The notes: a model not told the origin generated them from the letters alone. 64,000 nt of DNA from Paenibacillus_E violae (GCF_032461945.1 NZ_JAWCUD010000012.1:186001-250000), one strand, 5' to 3'. Positions 1 to 8,612 are shown, counted from the first letter of the stretch. A program made the numbers and translations.

Positions 1-20
1 TATTCGGAATAAGCCATTCA

Positions 21-60
21 AGGAGCGCTGTTCCCGGTTTCGGGAAACAGGCTCTTTTTC
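21..60 (+). terminator. Rho-independent terminator of a gene left of the window
   Basis: GC-rich hairpin with arms GAGCGCTGTTCCCG and CGGGAAACAGGCTC around a GTTT loop, followed by five T. It closes whatever is transcribed rightward into the window; that gene is not visible. Confidence 0.8.
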
Positions 61-78
61 ATTTGCGAACGCATTACA

Positions 79-122
79 GACAAATGTTTAAGTGTTGGAC
101 ATTTGTCCGTTACTGATATAAA
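79..122 (+). promoter_or_regulatory. psuKG promoter with perfect 9-bp palindromic operator
   Basis: GACAAATGT (79-87) and ACATTTGTC (99-107) form a perfect inverted repeat with an 11-bp gap. It overlaps a plausible -35 (TTGGAC, 95-100), followed 16 bp later by TATAAA (117-122). A repressor bound here should block transcription of psuK-psuG. The binder is not known; the helix-turn-helix fused to PsuK is the nearest candidate (inference). Confidence 0.6.
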
Positions 123-158
123 CTAGAGGTGTAGTCAACGATCGAAAGGAGTCATTTC

Positions 159-1280
159 ATGGATCGTGAACAGCAAATTTTAGCGCTCATTCGTCAAAAT
201 CCATTCATCTCTCAGCATGAAATGGCCAGCATCATTGGCATTTCCCGCTCCGCTGTCGCCGGCTACATCGCGGCCCTGACCAAGAAAGGGACGATCCGCG
301 GGCGCGCATACGTAACCTCGGATGAGAATACGGTCATGTGTATCGGCGGTGCGAACCTAGACAGCAAAGCGACTAGCAAGCAAGCCATCCGTTTGGCCTC
401 TTCGAATCCAGTCACTGTGACGGAATCGTGCGGTGGTGTTGCTCGCAATATCGCTGAGACGCTTGCGGGACTCACCTGCGAGACGGCGCTGCTCACGGTT
501 GTTGGCGATGATAAGGCCGGCCAATGGGTGCTAGAAGAAACGCGGAAGCGCGGTGTTGATGTCAGTCAAGCCATCGTACTCCAGGGTGAGAACACCGGGA
601 CGTACACAGCGCTGCTCGACGCGACAGGCGAGATGTTCCTCGCTTTTGCCAATATGGACATCTACGATAAATGTACACCTGCTCTGCTGCGGGACAAATG
701 GCCGCATGTGGCTTCTGCCAAGCTCGTCATTGCGGATACAAATTTGCCCGCCGAGACTCTAGCCGAGCTGATTGATCGATGCAAAGAAGAAAACCTGCCG
801 CTATTTATCGATCCCGTGTCTTCGGAAAAGGCCAAAAAGCTCCCTCAAGAGCTGCACGGTGTAACGGCGATTTTCCCGAATTGGGAAGAAGCTTGCCAAT
901 TGGCAGGTATCGCGCCCGGCAACAGCAGCAACAACAGCGATTACAGCACGATTGCAGGAGCGATCCTCGCTCGCGGCGTCCGCCACGTCTTCATTACGCT
1001 CGGCAGTCAAGGCGTCATGTATGCCGGCGAGGAAGGCGAGCGGCATTTCCCTCCCATTCCCACCAAGGTTGTGGAGGTCACAGGTGCAGGCGATGCTTTT
1101 GTCGCCGGTATTGCTTACGGGGTCATGCGGCAATCCACCTATATGGAATCGTGTATGTATGGACTCGCTGCTTCACATATTACGCTTCAAACCGACCAAT
1201 CTGTCGCGAGCGAGCTGACGGAAGAACGACTGCAACAAACCCTACATCACTTGACCAAAGGAGACGAATCCCTATTATGA
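159..1280 (+). CDS. psuK: Pseudouridine kinase with N-terminal winged helix (PfkB family)
   Basis: PfkB/ribokinase-family sugar kinase, 373 aa, that would phosphorylate pseudouridine with ATP to pseudouridine 5'-phosphate in the cytoplasm. Residues 1-55 are a winged helix-turn-helix (QQILALIRQNPFISQHEMA, then SRSAVAGYIAAL). The kinase domain follows from about residue 60 (CIGGANLDSKA) and ends with the PfkB signature VTGAGDAFVAGIAYG carrying the catalytic Asp. The start has a clear AAAGGAG ribosome binding site. It overlaps psuG by 4 nt (ATGA), so the two are translationally coupled. The kinase fold alone could suit another nucleoside or sugar; the psuG neighbour fixes the substrate. The fused DNA-binding domain suggests self-regulation through the palindrome upstream. 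Confidence 0.88.
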   Translation: MDREQQILALIRQNPFISQHEMASIIGISRSAVAGYIAALTKKGTIRGRAYVTSDENTVMCIGGANLDSKATSKQAIRLASSNPVTVTESCGGVARNIAETLAGLTCETALLTVVGDDKAGQWVLEETRKRGVDVSQAIVLQGENTGTYTALLDATGEMFLAFANMDIYDKCTPALLRDKWPHVASAKLVIADTNLPAETLAELIDRCKEENLPLFIDPVSSEKAKKLPQELHGVTAIFPNWEEACQLAGIAPGNSSNNSDYSTIAGAILARGVRHVFITLGSQGVMYAGEEGERHFPPIPTKVVEVTGAGDAFVAGIAYGVMRQSTYMESCMYGLAASHITLQTDQSVASELTEERLQQTLHHLTKGDESLL

Positions 1281-2191
1281 ATACAACTTACCTAACGTTT
1301 ACTGATGAAGTGAAAGACGCTTTGGCGAACAATAAACCTGTTGTGGCCTTAGAAACTACGATTATTTCTCACGGGATGCCTTACCCGCAAAATATAGAAA
1401 TGGCCAAAAAGGTCGAACAAATCATCCGCGATAACGGTGCCGTTCCGGCTACGATTGGCATCATGGACGGTAAAATCAAGATCGGCTTGAACGAGCAGGA
1501 GCTCGAAGCTTTCGCGACGAACCCTCATGTGGAAAAAGTCAGCCGCCGCGACTTCCCTTACATCCTCTCGTCGGGCCAAATCGGCGCGACAACCGTCGCA
1601 GCCACAATGATCGGCGCTGCACTTGCAGGCATCGAAGTGTTCGCTACCGGCGGCATTGGCGGCGTTCACCGCGAAGGCGAAGTGACGATGGACGTCTCCG
1701 CCGATTTGACTGAACTGGCTCAGACCAACGTTGCTGTTGTCTGCGCAGGCGTGAAGTCCATTCTCGATATTGGCCGCACGCTCGAATATCTGGAAACGCA
1801 CGGCGTTCCCGTGGTTGGCTACAAAACGAGCGAGTTCCCGTCCTTCTACGCCCGCGAAAGCGGCTACGGCGTAGACTTCCGCCTCGATGAGGCAGTCGAC
1901 GTTGCGGCCATGCTCCGCACGAAGTGGGAGCTCGGCCTTGCTGGCGGCGCCATCATCGCCAACCCGGTCCCTGCGGAATCCGCAATGGACCATGTTGAGA
2001 TCGAAAGCTTCATCCAGCAGGCGCTTGCTGAAGCTAAAGATCAGAACGTGACCGGCAAGAAGGTCACGCCTTTCCTGCTAGCGCGTATCAAGCAGCTGAC
2101 CGAAGGCCGCAGCTTGGAGACGAACATCGCGCTCGTGTACCACAATGCAGAAACCGCCGCGAAGGTTGCGGTTGCACTCAAGAGCAAATAA
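1277..2191 (+). CDS. psuG: Pseudouridine-5'-phosphate glycosidase
   Basis: PsuG, 304 aa from the ATG overlapping the psuK stop. In the known pathway it reversibly cleaves the C-glycosidic bond of pseudouridine 5'-phosphate to uracil and ribose 5-phosphate. Family hallmarks seen are VALETTIISHGMPYPQN near the N-terminus, VEKVSRRDFPYILS, the glycine-rich FATGGIGGVHREGE, and SEFPSFYARESG. Length matches the family (about 300). The open frame continues upstream inside psuK, but that part reads the kinase gene out of frame and is not real. The operon ends at a strong terminator. No dedicated nucleoside transporter gene is present beside it. Confidence 0.93.
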   Translation: MNTTYLTFTDEVKDALANNKPVVALETTIISHGMPYPQNIEMAKKVEQIIRDNGAVPATIGIMDGKIKIGLNEQELEAFATNPHVEKVSRRDFPYILSSGQIGATTVAATMIGAALAGIEVFATGGIGGVHREGEVTMDVSADLTELAQTNVAVVCAGVKSILDIGRTLEYLETHGVPVVGYKTSEFPSFYARESGYGVDFRLDEAVDVAAMLRTKWELGLAGGAIIANPVPAESAMDHVEIESFIQQALAEAKDQNVTGKKVTPFLLARIKQLTEGRSLETNIALVYHNAETAAKVAVALKSK

Positions 2192-2193
2192 AC

Positions 2194-2242
2194 AAAACCC
2201 TCCATGCTCACGATCGATCATCGTGGACATGGAGGGTTTTTT
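2194..2242 (+). terminator. Terminator of psuKG
   Basis: AAAACCCTCCATG and CATGGAGGGTTTT form a 13-bp perfect stem ending in a T run. The symmetric A and T flanks mean it can also stop transcription of the leftward nitroreductase gene. Confidence 0.92.
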
Positions 2243-2257
2243 ATTTGTCAGCGAAGA

Positions 2258-2836
2258 CTACTCGCTGACCCAAAGCGTTTTTTGCTCGAACGGTGTACGC
2301 GCTGCTTTCGGCGGCGGAGCCATGTCCGGGTAGCCGAGGTAGATGAAACCGACAAGCTCCTCTTTCGCGCCGAGGCCGAAGGCTTCGCGCATTTTCGCAT
2401 GATAGGTCGGCGCTCCCGTCCGCCAGATCGCACCCAGACCGAGCGAGTGCGCGGTCAGGAGCATATTTTGTACGGCGGCATGTGCAGCCGCGTACTCTTC
2501 GATCTCCGGCACAACGGCTTGTGCCGAAGGCGTAACCGCCACGGCGATGACCACAGGTGCGCGGAAAGCTTTCTTCATCTGAGCGCCTTTGAGCACAGCC
2601 AGCTCTTCCTCCGTCAATGCTGGGTCGGCTTCAGACGCCGCGACCTCCGCATACCCTTTTCCAAGCAGTCCACGGCCTTCGCCCGTCATGACCCAAAACC
2701 GCCACGGTTCAGTATGGCAATGGTTTGGCGCCCAAGTGCCTGCTTCCAATATCTCTTCAATCAGCGCTTTGTCAACAGGATCCTGTTTGACTTTCCCGAT
2801 ACTTCGGCGATTGCGGATTGCTTCTTTCAATTCCAT
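2258..2836 (-). CDS. Nitroreductase family protein
   Basis: FMN-dependent nitroreductase-fold protein, 192 aa, normal length for the compact YdjA/YfhC-like branch. Seen: the N-terminal RNRRSIGKVK (FMN phosphate binding in this family), EAGTWAPNHCHTEPWRFWVM, a central stretch SLGLGAIWRTG, and a C-terminal GYPDMAPPPKAAR. Such enzymes use NAD(P)H to reduce nitro groups, quinones or other electrophiles; the natural substrate cannot be read from sequence. The start follows GGGAGAAAC. It is a single gene facing psuKG. Confidence 0.85.
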   Translation of the reverse strand: MELKEAIRNRRSIGKVKQDPVDKALIEEILEAGTWAPNHCHTEPWRFWVMTGEGRGLLGKGYAEVAASEADPALTEEELAVLKGAQMKKAFRAPVVIAVAVTPSAQAVVPEIEEYAAAHAAVQNMLLTAHSLGLGAIWRTGAPTYHAKMREAFGLGAKEELVGFIYLGYPDMAPPPKAARTPFEQKTLWVSE

Positions 2837-2965
2837 GTTTCTCCCACTCCACTCTTAGAAATGCACTTCATTAATGTACCTACTCTAAGTCTATTGTTAT
2901 ATGTACGATCCTGCAACAGCAAACATACAGGTCACTCAAAAATAATGGTATAGGACAATATGACA

Positions 2966-3010
2966 ATAAGAAAACCTGACGGATCGGAGAAATCTCCAGC
3001 TCCATCAGGC
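2966..3010 (-). terminator. Leftward terminator with no annotated gene ahead of it
   Basis: Read on the minus strand, CCTGATGGA pairs with TCCGTCAGG (one mismatch), with an inner GGAG/CTCC stem, then TTTTCTT. It would end a leftward transcript starting between here and the SLH gene, where the only candidate is the 34-codon frame at 3126-3230. Confidence 0.55.
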
Positions 3011-3125
3011 TTGGGTATCTTATGAGAATTTCTTTGGGAAGCTTAGTAGAACTACAGAAACTTTTTTAGCCATATTGACGTCTATGTTAGAGGAAAGTGA
3101 AAAAACAGCCGACTTTCGTTCACTT

Positions 3126-3230
3126 TTAGCACTCTCGTTCTTCGACTGCCAAGAATTTGACAATGACAATGGCTATCAGGCAAGCTATAGTTATAGCAAC
3201 AGAACGAACAAGATTGCTTGCTAGAATCAT
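3126..3230 (-). CDS. Possible 34-aa single-pass membrane peptide
   Basis: A short frame starting at ATG 3230 reads MILASNLVRSVAITIACLIA and ends VEEREC before TAA. It has one hydrophobic helix of about 20 residues and a charged C-terminus, the shape of a small membrane protein. It is followed about 115 bp downstream by an otherwise orphan terminator. No convincing Shine-Dalgarno is seen, which keeps confidence low. It lies head-to-head with the SLH gene and overlaps its promoter region, so it could equally be chance. Confidence 0.25.
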   Translation of the reverse strand: MILASNLVRSVAITIACLIAIVIVKFLAVEEREC

Positions 3231-3260
3231 ATATTTATACCTAGGAGGTACTACATCTAC

Positions 3261-4871
3261 ATGAAAAAATTAACGATGATTGCGACAGCTGCTATGGCTT
3301 TCTCTTTGTTCACATCCACTGTCCTAACACACCCTGCTTCTGCAGCTGGCAAAACAAGCGCTGACTTCACAGATTTGGCCGGTATTGATGCTTCATTAAA
3401 AGCCAAAATCGATGCTATGTTGGCATCCGATATATTCGAAGGTGTATCCTCAGACACGTTCGGTATTACGCAAAACATGACTCGTGCACAATTTGCAAAA
3501 GTAGCAACGCTGATTTACGACATTCCTGTCGATCTTACTGTTAAGGTATCCAGCTTTACTGATGTCCATGCGGACGATTCCGCTAATGGTTGGGCAATTC
3601 CTTACATCGAAGCTGCGAAAAAAGCTGGATTGATCGACGGTGTTACCGACACAACCTTCGTTCCTGGCGATTCTGTCACTGCGGGTCAGCTCGACACTTT
3701 GCTGCTTAAAGGACTAGGGAAAACTGTTTCCGTAACAGGCACACCTTGGTATGCGGATGCTGTGAAACAAGCAACAGAACTTGGCATTCACCCAACTGGA
3801 AAATCCGGTGATCAAGCTGCTAACCGCGCTGACCTAGTTACTAGCTCTTACGTAGCACAGCAAGCTTTCGACAATGACAACAAAGCCCTTATTTCGATTA
3901 CAAAAGTTCAAGCTTCATCCGACAATAAACAGGTTCAAGTTACACTGAATACTAAAGTAGACACAGCCAAAGCAACATTCACACTTAAAACCGGCACGAC
4001 TACTGTTCCTGCAACTTCGACTTGGTCGACAGACGGCCTTACAGCAACGCTTGCTGTTGACGCTGCCCTTGCTACAGGAGATTATACAGTAACACTTGGC
4101 GGCCTTGACGCATCTACGATTAAAACAGCTACTGGAAGCTTCAGCGTAGCCCCTATTGACAATGGTAATGTTACTATCGAAGATAACTACACATTGGCAG
4201 CTGTAATCGATAGCGGTCTAACAGATTCAGCAACTGGCTCGATCACAAAGGCGATTGCCGAAGATCCAACACAAAGTAAATTTGCTAAAGAAATCAAAAT
4301 TCAAGTGAAAAACGCTAGCGGCGACATTGTTGCCGTTCCAGGGATTGTTCAATCCGTATTCTCATCGAACACTGGTATTGCTAAAGTAGGTCTAACTGCT
4401 GACCATCACGCCTACGTACTCGGCAACAAAGCCGGTACAGCGGATGTCACTGTGGTTGTCAAAATCGGTAATAACGATTCCAAACAATTGCACGTACCCG
4501 TAACGGTTACGAATGATTCGATTAGTGTGAAACAAATTAAAGCCGATGAAACTTCCATCAAGAAAACGATGACGGTTAGTAACGGCGTCTACACAGCTGA
4601 CATTAATCCATATACAGAAATGGATCTTACTCTAATAGATAATTTTGGTATCAAATACGAAAACAATGAGATTGCCGATTATAACTTTGGACTTGGCACA
4701 CTTATTGTTGCCAGAGCTATAAAAGGTGACGGAGTCAACCCAGTAGGTACTGTAACGGTTGGCGACAATGGCATGGTTCACGTTGAAGGAAACGTCGTTT
4801 CTTTTGAATTATCCATTGTAGCTCCATCCGGCCAACAAGCAGTAAGCTATGTAACACTAAAACGCAACTAA
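3261..4871 (+). CDS. Secreted SLH-domain (S-layer homology) protein
   Basis: Cell-envelope protein of 536 aa. Residues 1-29 are a signal peptide (MKKLTMIATAAMAFSLFTST, cleavage after HPASAA). Two recognisable SLH repeats follow: the first around residues 33-90 with NMTRAQFAKVATLIYDIP, the second around 95-155 with SSFTDVHADDSANGWAIPYI and FVPGDSVTAG. A weaker third one ends near residue 210. SLH domains anchor proteins to pyruvylated secondary cell wall polymer. The rest looks like beta-rich Ig-like or bacterial adhesion modules (for example VQVTLNTKVDTAKATFTL). The ligand is unknown. AGGAGGT precedes the ATG by about 12 nt. A terminator follows, so it is probably monocistronic. Confidence 0.85.
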   Translation: MKKLTMIATAAMAFSLFTSTVLTHPASAAGKTSADFTDLAGIDASLKAKIDAMLASDIFEGVSSDTFGITQNMTRAQFAKVATLIYDIPVDLTVKVSSFTDVHADDSANGWAIPYIEAAKKAGLIDGVTDTTFVPGDSVTAGQLDTLLLKGLGKTVSVTGTPWYADAVKQATELGIHPTGKSGDQAANRADLVTSSYVAQQAFDNDNKALISITKVQASSDNKQVQVTLNTKVDTAKATFTLKTGTTTVPATSTWSTDGLTATLAVDAALATGDYTVTLGGLDASTIKTATGSFSVAPIDNGNVTIEDNYTLAAVIDSGLTDSATGSITKAIAEDPTQSKFAKEIKIQVKNASGDIVAVPGIVQSVFSSNTGIAKVGLTADHHAYVLGNKAGTADVTVVVKIGNNDSKQLHVPVTVTNDSISVKQIKADETSIKKTMTVSNGVYTADINPYTEMDLTLIDNFGIKYENNEIADYNFGLGTLIVARAIKGDGVNPVGTVTVGDNGMVHVEGNVVSFELSIVAPSGQQAVSYVTLKRN

Positions 4872-4887
4872 TCACACTTTCAAAATG

Positions 4888-4930
4888 GGCTGCCCGAAGT
4901 AGTGTAACTACTTTGTGGCGGTCTTTTTTT
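4888..4930 (+). terminator. Terminator of the SLH gene
   Basis: Hairpin with inner arms AAGTAGT/ACTACTT and outer CTGCC/GGCGG pairing, then a run of seven T. Confidence 0.8.
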
Positions 4931-5023
4931 GCGTTCTGTGCCTCACATGCACCAACATGCCCATCTCACATATATTGCTAATGCATGCGCAAGCTCAACT
5001 TCTTAAGAAAAGGGGTCCGTCCC

Positions 5024-5500
5024 ATGTACAACTACCCTGCTTATTTCATTCCTCAACAGCCTTTATATCGTCATTCCCCGACTGTGTCCGCTTCGTCCTA
5101 TATTCGACTAAATGGCCAGTATGAACACCAAGATCAGTTGGAAGTTTGGACAGGTTGGGAGCAGCATTTTCCCTATTTCCATACAAATACGATCATTCCT
5201 CGTGATTATCCAACGGTTGATTCTAAAATACTATCCAACTCGATTGCATCTTCTCATCATCTGCTTAAGGACGCTTCGCTTCTCATTCAAAAGCTATCTG
5301 AACCCGCCATCGCTCACGAGCTTATGACACATGCCCAACAGGGCAATCAAAAAGAAGTGGATCGTATTGTCCACTCCTTCGGCGTGAAATCTGCTGTTGT
5401 CACTAGTTATTCCCCAAGCTCCGTGAAGTTTACGATTGATCCGCAAACCCCTGACATCCCCTGCTGTGAGGTAACATTAGCACTCAAATGGGGGCAATAG
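5024..5500 (+). CDS. Small hypothetical protein, possibly YuzC-like spore protein
   Basis: 158 aa from ATG 5024, chosen because AAAAGGGG lies 8 nt upstream; an in-frame ATG at 4985 has no such site. The N-terminal third is Tyr/Pro/His-rich (MYNYPAYFIPQQPLYRH). A helical middle follows (LLKDASLLIQKLSEPAIAHE, then QGNQKEVDRIVHSFG), and the end is CCEVTLALKWGQ. The paired cysteines and terminal WG resemble, from memory, the YuzC family of inner spore coat proteins of Bacillus; this is not certain. No signal peptide or membrane segment. Confidence 0.6.
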   Translation: MYNYPAYFIPQQPLYRHSPTVSASSYIRLNGQYEHQDQLEVWTGWEQHFPYFHTNTIIPRDYPTVDSKILSNSIASSHHLLKDASLLIQKLSEPAIAHELMTHAQQGNQKEVDRIVHSFGVKSAVVTSYSPSSVKFTIDPQTPDIPCCEVTLALKWGQ

Positions 5501-5510
5501 CCGACTTCCT

Positions 5511-6308
5511 TTATCGTACATCGAAAGCATTCCAAATCGGCCACGCCGTCCCCGCCCAAAACGCGAAGATAACAAGAAGCAGCCAGTACATCAGATAATA
5601 AAAATCTAACTTAGAATAGCTGGATTGATAATAATAAGTTCGTTTGATTTGTGTAGAAAAACGCTTCGCTTCCATGGCCACAGCTGTCCGGTGAGCGCGA
5701 CGGATGCTCTGCGCAAGAAGCGGTATGGCATACATGCGCATCAAGGTGTACCAACCTGTCAGCCAACTGCGTCTCTGCTTCCTGCCCCGCACCTTGAGCG
5801 CGTAACGCAGCGTCTGGAATTCCTCAAGCATAAGCGGCAGCATGCGAAGAGCGGCAAGGAAGCTGTAAGCGTACTTCGGCGCCACCTTCCACTGCTGCAT
5901 CAGCGCATAGAACAGGGCAACAGGACGTGTCGTCAAGCTGAACAGCAAGCCGACAGCGGCAACCTGTAAGCCGCGGAAGCCCAGATGCAGACCGCGGTAA
6001 AAGCTTTCTTCCGTGATTCGGATGAATCCGAGGCGAAACCACTCTGTATCCCCGCTGCCGAACATCATCATCCCCGCCGCGGAGGAGATAAAAATGAGCA
6101 GGAACGGCGAAGCATACAGCAGCAGACGCCGCAGCGGCTGGCCTGAATAAACGAACAGCGGCACCAAGGCGCCCGCCGTTAAATACATCATCGTATTCAG
6201 ATTATGCGTGAATACAACAAGAACAAACAGAAGCAATGACAGGACAAGCTTCACTCCCGGATTAACCCGATGCAGCCAGGTTTCACGATACGTGAACGTT
6301 ATTTGCAT
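5511..6308 (-). CDS. ykoC: ECF transporter transmembrane T component (YkoC-like)
   Basis: EcfT-type membrane protein, 265 aa, about five or six hydrophobic helices starting near residue 17 (VKLVLSLLLFVLVVFTHNLN). The conserved Ala-Arg-Gly type coupling region, which docks on the ATPase, corresponds to FLAALRMLPLMLEEFQTLRY and LKVRGRKQ. It couples ATP hydrolysis by YkoD to vitamin uptake by YkoE. It is the last gene of the three and overlaps ykoD by 10 nt. The thiamin-pyrophosphate riboswitch upstream of the operon fits thiamin or its pyrimidine precursor as cargo. Confidence 0.88.
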   Translation of the reverse strand: MQITFTYRETWLHRVNPGVKLVLSLLLFVLVVFTHNLNTMMYLTAGALVPLFVYSGQPLRRLLLYASPFLLIFISSAAGMMMFGSGDTEWFRLGFIRITEESFYRGLHLGFRGLQVAAVGLLFSLTTRPVALFYALMQQWKVAPKYAYSFLAALRMLPLMLEEFQTLRYALKVRGRKQRRSWLTGWYTLMRMYAIPLLAQSIRRAHRTAVAMEAKRFSTQIKRTYYYQSSYSKLDFYYLMYWLLLVIFAFWAGTAWPIWNAFDVR

Positions 6309-7792
6309 ACCATCGGCGCCCCTTCCTCGGCTTGTGCTGCGAAAGTCGCAGACTGTTCCGTCACACAGCCCGCTTTAACCTGCCAAACGCGTGTGGCGCA
6401 GCGTTTGACGATCTCCTCATCGTGCGTCACCATCACGATGACGGTCCCGCCTGCGCGCAGCCGTTCCAGCTGCTCCAACATGCGCATCGTACCGTGTGCG
6501 TCGAGCCCGAAGGTGGGCTCATCCAGCAGCAGGATACGCGGGCTGCGAACCATCGCAGAAGCTACGCTTAAGCGGCGCTTCTGGCCCATCGAGAGCTGGA
6601 ACGGATGCCGCTTGCGCAGCGCGAGCAAATCGTACTGCCGCAGCAGCTCCTCCAGAGCAGCCTGCTGTGCATCCTTCCCTCCCTCCGCCTCCGGCAGGGA
6701 GTAGAGCAGTTCTTCTTCTACCGAATTTGTCACGAATTGGAATTCGGGGTTTTGGAACACGAAGCCGACTTGCTCCGCAAGCTGCTCGATTCTGCTGCCC
6801 TTCACGCCATCGATCCAGCAGCTGCCCTTGGTCGGGATGAGCCGCATGATGGCGAGCAGGAGCGAGCTTTTGCCGGCGCCGTTAGCACCGATGATCGCGA
6901 TCCAGTCACCGGGATAGACGCTCAAGTTATCCACAGAGGTCTTGATCTTTCCGCCGCGAAGCCCGGTAAAATCGCGAAAGGACATGACCGGCTGCCGATT
7001 CTCAGCATCAGCTTCGACTTCCGCGGGCAACTTGCTCCTGCTTAAGCGTTCCATGTTAAGTTCGCTCCAAACGCCCGGATACCAAATCCCGTAGTCGGCA
7101 AGCTGCCTTTTGTACCTTTCAAATACGATTTGTGGCGAGCCATCAGCCAAAATCTCCCCATCCGGAGAGAGAACAATCAAACGGTCGATGAGATCGAGAA
7201 TGCCGCTGATTTTATGCTCCACAATGACCAAGGTTTTGTCAGCGCTAATGGACCGGATCGTTTCCCAAACAAGCCCCGTGCCTTCATCATCCAATAACGC
7301 TGTAGGCTCATCTAGAAAAAGCACTTCCGGCTCCAGCGCTAGGACGCTTGCAATCGCCAATCGCTGCTTCATCCCCTGTGACAGTTGACCAATTAAGGTA
7401 TGAGCGTCTTCCAGGTGCAACCCCACTAAGCTCAGATAATGCGCGATCCGTTCCGGCATTTCCTCACGGGGAACCTGCCTATTTTCCAAAACGAAAGCAA
7501 TTTCCTCATCCACATACGGCATGCAGAACTGAGCGTCTGGATCTTGAAACACGTACCCCCAGCGGCTTGGTGTGACAAGTTTATCCGCTTTCAGCGGAAT
7601 CTCGATAATATCGGGAACGATCCCGCTCAGCACTTGGAGCAGTGTCGATTTCCCGCAGCCGCTTGGCCCGAGCAGCAGCACCTTTTCCCCCGGCATTACT
7701 GAAAAGGAAACCCCTTGAAATAACAGGGGAACCTCGTCACCGGGATATTTTAACCGCAGATTGGTAACCCCCATGCCCTCGCTCATCCGCAT
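6299..7792 (-). CDS. ykoD: ECF transporter duplicated ATPase (YkoD-like)
   Basis: Two fused ABC ATPase domains in 497 aa, the known arrangement for YkoD. Domain 1 (about 5-235) has Walker A GPSGCGKST, signature LSQGMKQRL and Walker B VLFLDEPTALLDD. Domain 2 (about 270-480) has Walker A GANGAGKSS, signature LSMGQKRRL and Walker B ILLLDEPTFGLD. Both switch histidines appear intact (IVEHK, MVTHDEE). The protein would supply both nucleotide sites of the ECF module, so no second EcfA gene is needed. It touches ykoE at one base and overlaps ykoC. Confidence 0.92.
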   Translation of the reverse strand: MRMSEGMGVTNLRLKYPGDEVPLLFQGVSFSVMPGEKVLLLGPSGCGKSTLLQVLSGIVPDIIEIPLKADKLVTPSRWGYVFQDPDAQFCMPYVDEEIAFVLENRQVPREEMPERIAHYLSLVGLHLEDAHTLIGQLSQGMKQRLAIASVLALEPEVLFLDEPTALLDDEGTGLVWETIRSISADKTLVIVEHKISGILDLIDRLIVLSPDGEILADGSPQIVFERYKRQLADYGIWYPGVWSELNMERLSRSKLPAEVEADAENRQPVMSFRDFTGLRGGKIKTSVDNLSVYPGDWIAIIGANGAGKSSLLLAIMRLIPTKGSCWIDGVKGSRIEQLAEQVGFVFQNPEFQFVTNSVEEELLYSLPEAEGGKDAQQAALEELLRQYDLLALRKRHPFQLSMGQKRRLSVASAMVRSPRILLLDEPTFGLDAHGTMRMLEQLERLRAGGTVIVMVTHDEEIVKRCATRVWQVKAGCVTEQSATFAAQAEEGAPMVCK

Positions 7793-8388
7793 TACCCCAG
7801 TACATCGTAATCGTTCTTTGAGACGGGTCTAACCAAGTTCAGCACGCCCGTGCGAGCTAATGCTTTAGCCAAGTAATAGGCGAACACCCCAGCTATAATG
7901 GCGGAGCCTGCGAGACGAAGCCCAATAAATAAGCAATAATTCCAGAACGTTAGCTGATCGATATAGCCATAATATTTATCTACAAGCAAGGAAAGCGCTG
8001 CGGATGCGAAGGATGCTAGGACTGTTACACCCACATTCGCCCGGCGATACAAGAAAAACGCGAAGACCAGCTCTGCGCCAAGCCCTTGAAGAATGCCATA
8101 CGCAAGCGTCGATACTCCCCATGATCCTCCAAAAAGGGCTTCAATTGTCGCGGCTGCAACTTCAGCCAATAAGGCGACGCCTGGTTTACGAATAACGAGG
8201 AAAGCAAATGTAGCCGCCATGAACCACATGCCGTAGCTTAACTGCTCTGCATGCAGACCGATCGGTTTTAGAAGATCATACATGGGTCCCCATATGCGAT
8301 AAATCACCCCAAATACTGCCGCGATCACGATGGTAACCAAAATATCGGTCAATTTTAACCCTTTTGCTCTTGTTTCTTTTTGTGCCAT
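7792..8388 (-). CDS. ykoE: ECF transporter substrate-binding S component YkoE
   Basis: Membrane protein of 198 aa with about six helices, matching the YkoE family: LTDILVTIVIAAVFGVIYRI, then LSYGMWFMAATFAFLVIRKP, ALFGGSWGVSTLAYGILQGL and FFLYRRANV. YkoE is the S component for thiamin or hydroxymethylpyrimidine. It is the first gene after the TPP riboswitch and has AAAGGAG before its ATG. Bacillus subtilis carries ykoF in the same operon for a thiamin-binding cytosolic protein; that gene is absent here. Confidence 0.9.
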   Translation of the reverse strand: MAQKETRAKGLKLTDILVTIVIAAVFGVIYRIWGPMYDLLKPIGLHAEQLSYGMWFMAATFAFLVIRKPGVALLAEVAAATIEALFGGSWGVSTLAYGILQGLGAELVFAFFLYRRANVGVTVLASFASAALSLLVDKYYGYIDQLTFWNYCLFIGLRLAGSAIIAGVFAYYLAKALARTGVLNLVRPVSKNDYDVLG

Positions 8389-8448
8389 TTCTTCTTCCCA
8401 CTCCTTTTCCTGGATACCTTTTTTGTTAAAATGAGATAGGCGAACACG

Positions 8449-8479
8449 ACAAAAAAAGCCTACCGGGATGCGGCAGGCA
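8449..8479 (-). terminator. Riboswitch expression-platform terminator
   Basis: On the minus strand GCCTGCCG and CGGTAGGC flank a short loop and precede seven T. Lying between the TPP aptamer and ykoE, it is the expected off-switch. Confidence 0.85.
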
Positions 8480-8497
8480 TAAAATTAGTGCAAAAAG

Positions 8498-8598
8498 AGG
8501 CACTCCAATTCTCTACGCTGGCATTACCCAGATCAGATTAACGGTCAGTGGCATAGGGCCACTATCTCAGCCTGACTTCATCAAGCACCCGTGTTGCT
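8498..8598 (-). promoter_or_regulatory. TPP (thiamin pyrophosphate) riboswitch
   Basis: The conserved thi-box elements are readable on the minus strand: GGCTGAGATAG, a variable P3 hairpin (AGTGGCCCTATGCCACT), then the diagnostic stretch beginning CTGATCTGGGTAATGCCAGC followed by GTAGAGAA. Binding of thiamin pyrophosphate would favour the terminator at 8449-8479 and shut off ykoEDC. Confidence 0.96.
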
Positions 8599-8612
8599 AT
8601 TCATTTGGCTTA

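Noticed and set aside
779..1276. Long in-frame extension upstream of psuG inside psuK
   Set aside because: It reads the kinase gene in another frame, is Arg-rich nonsense, and psuG has a good ATG overlapping the psuK stop.
3157..3192. TTGACA...TATAGT as promoter of the SLH gene
   Set aside because: The spacing is 24 bp, too long for a sigma-A promoter; no better pair was found.
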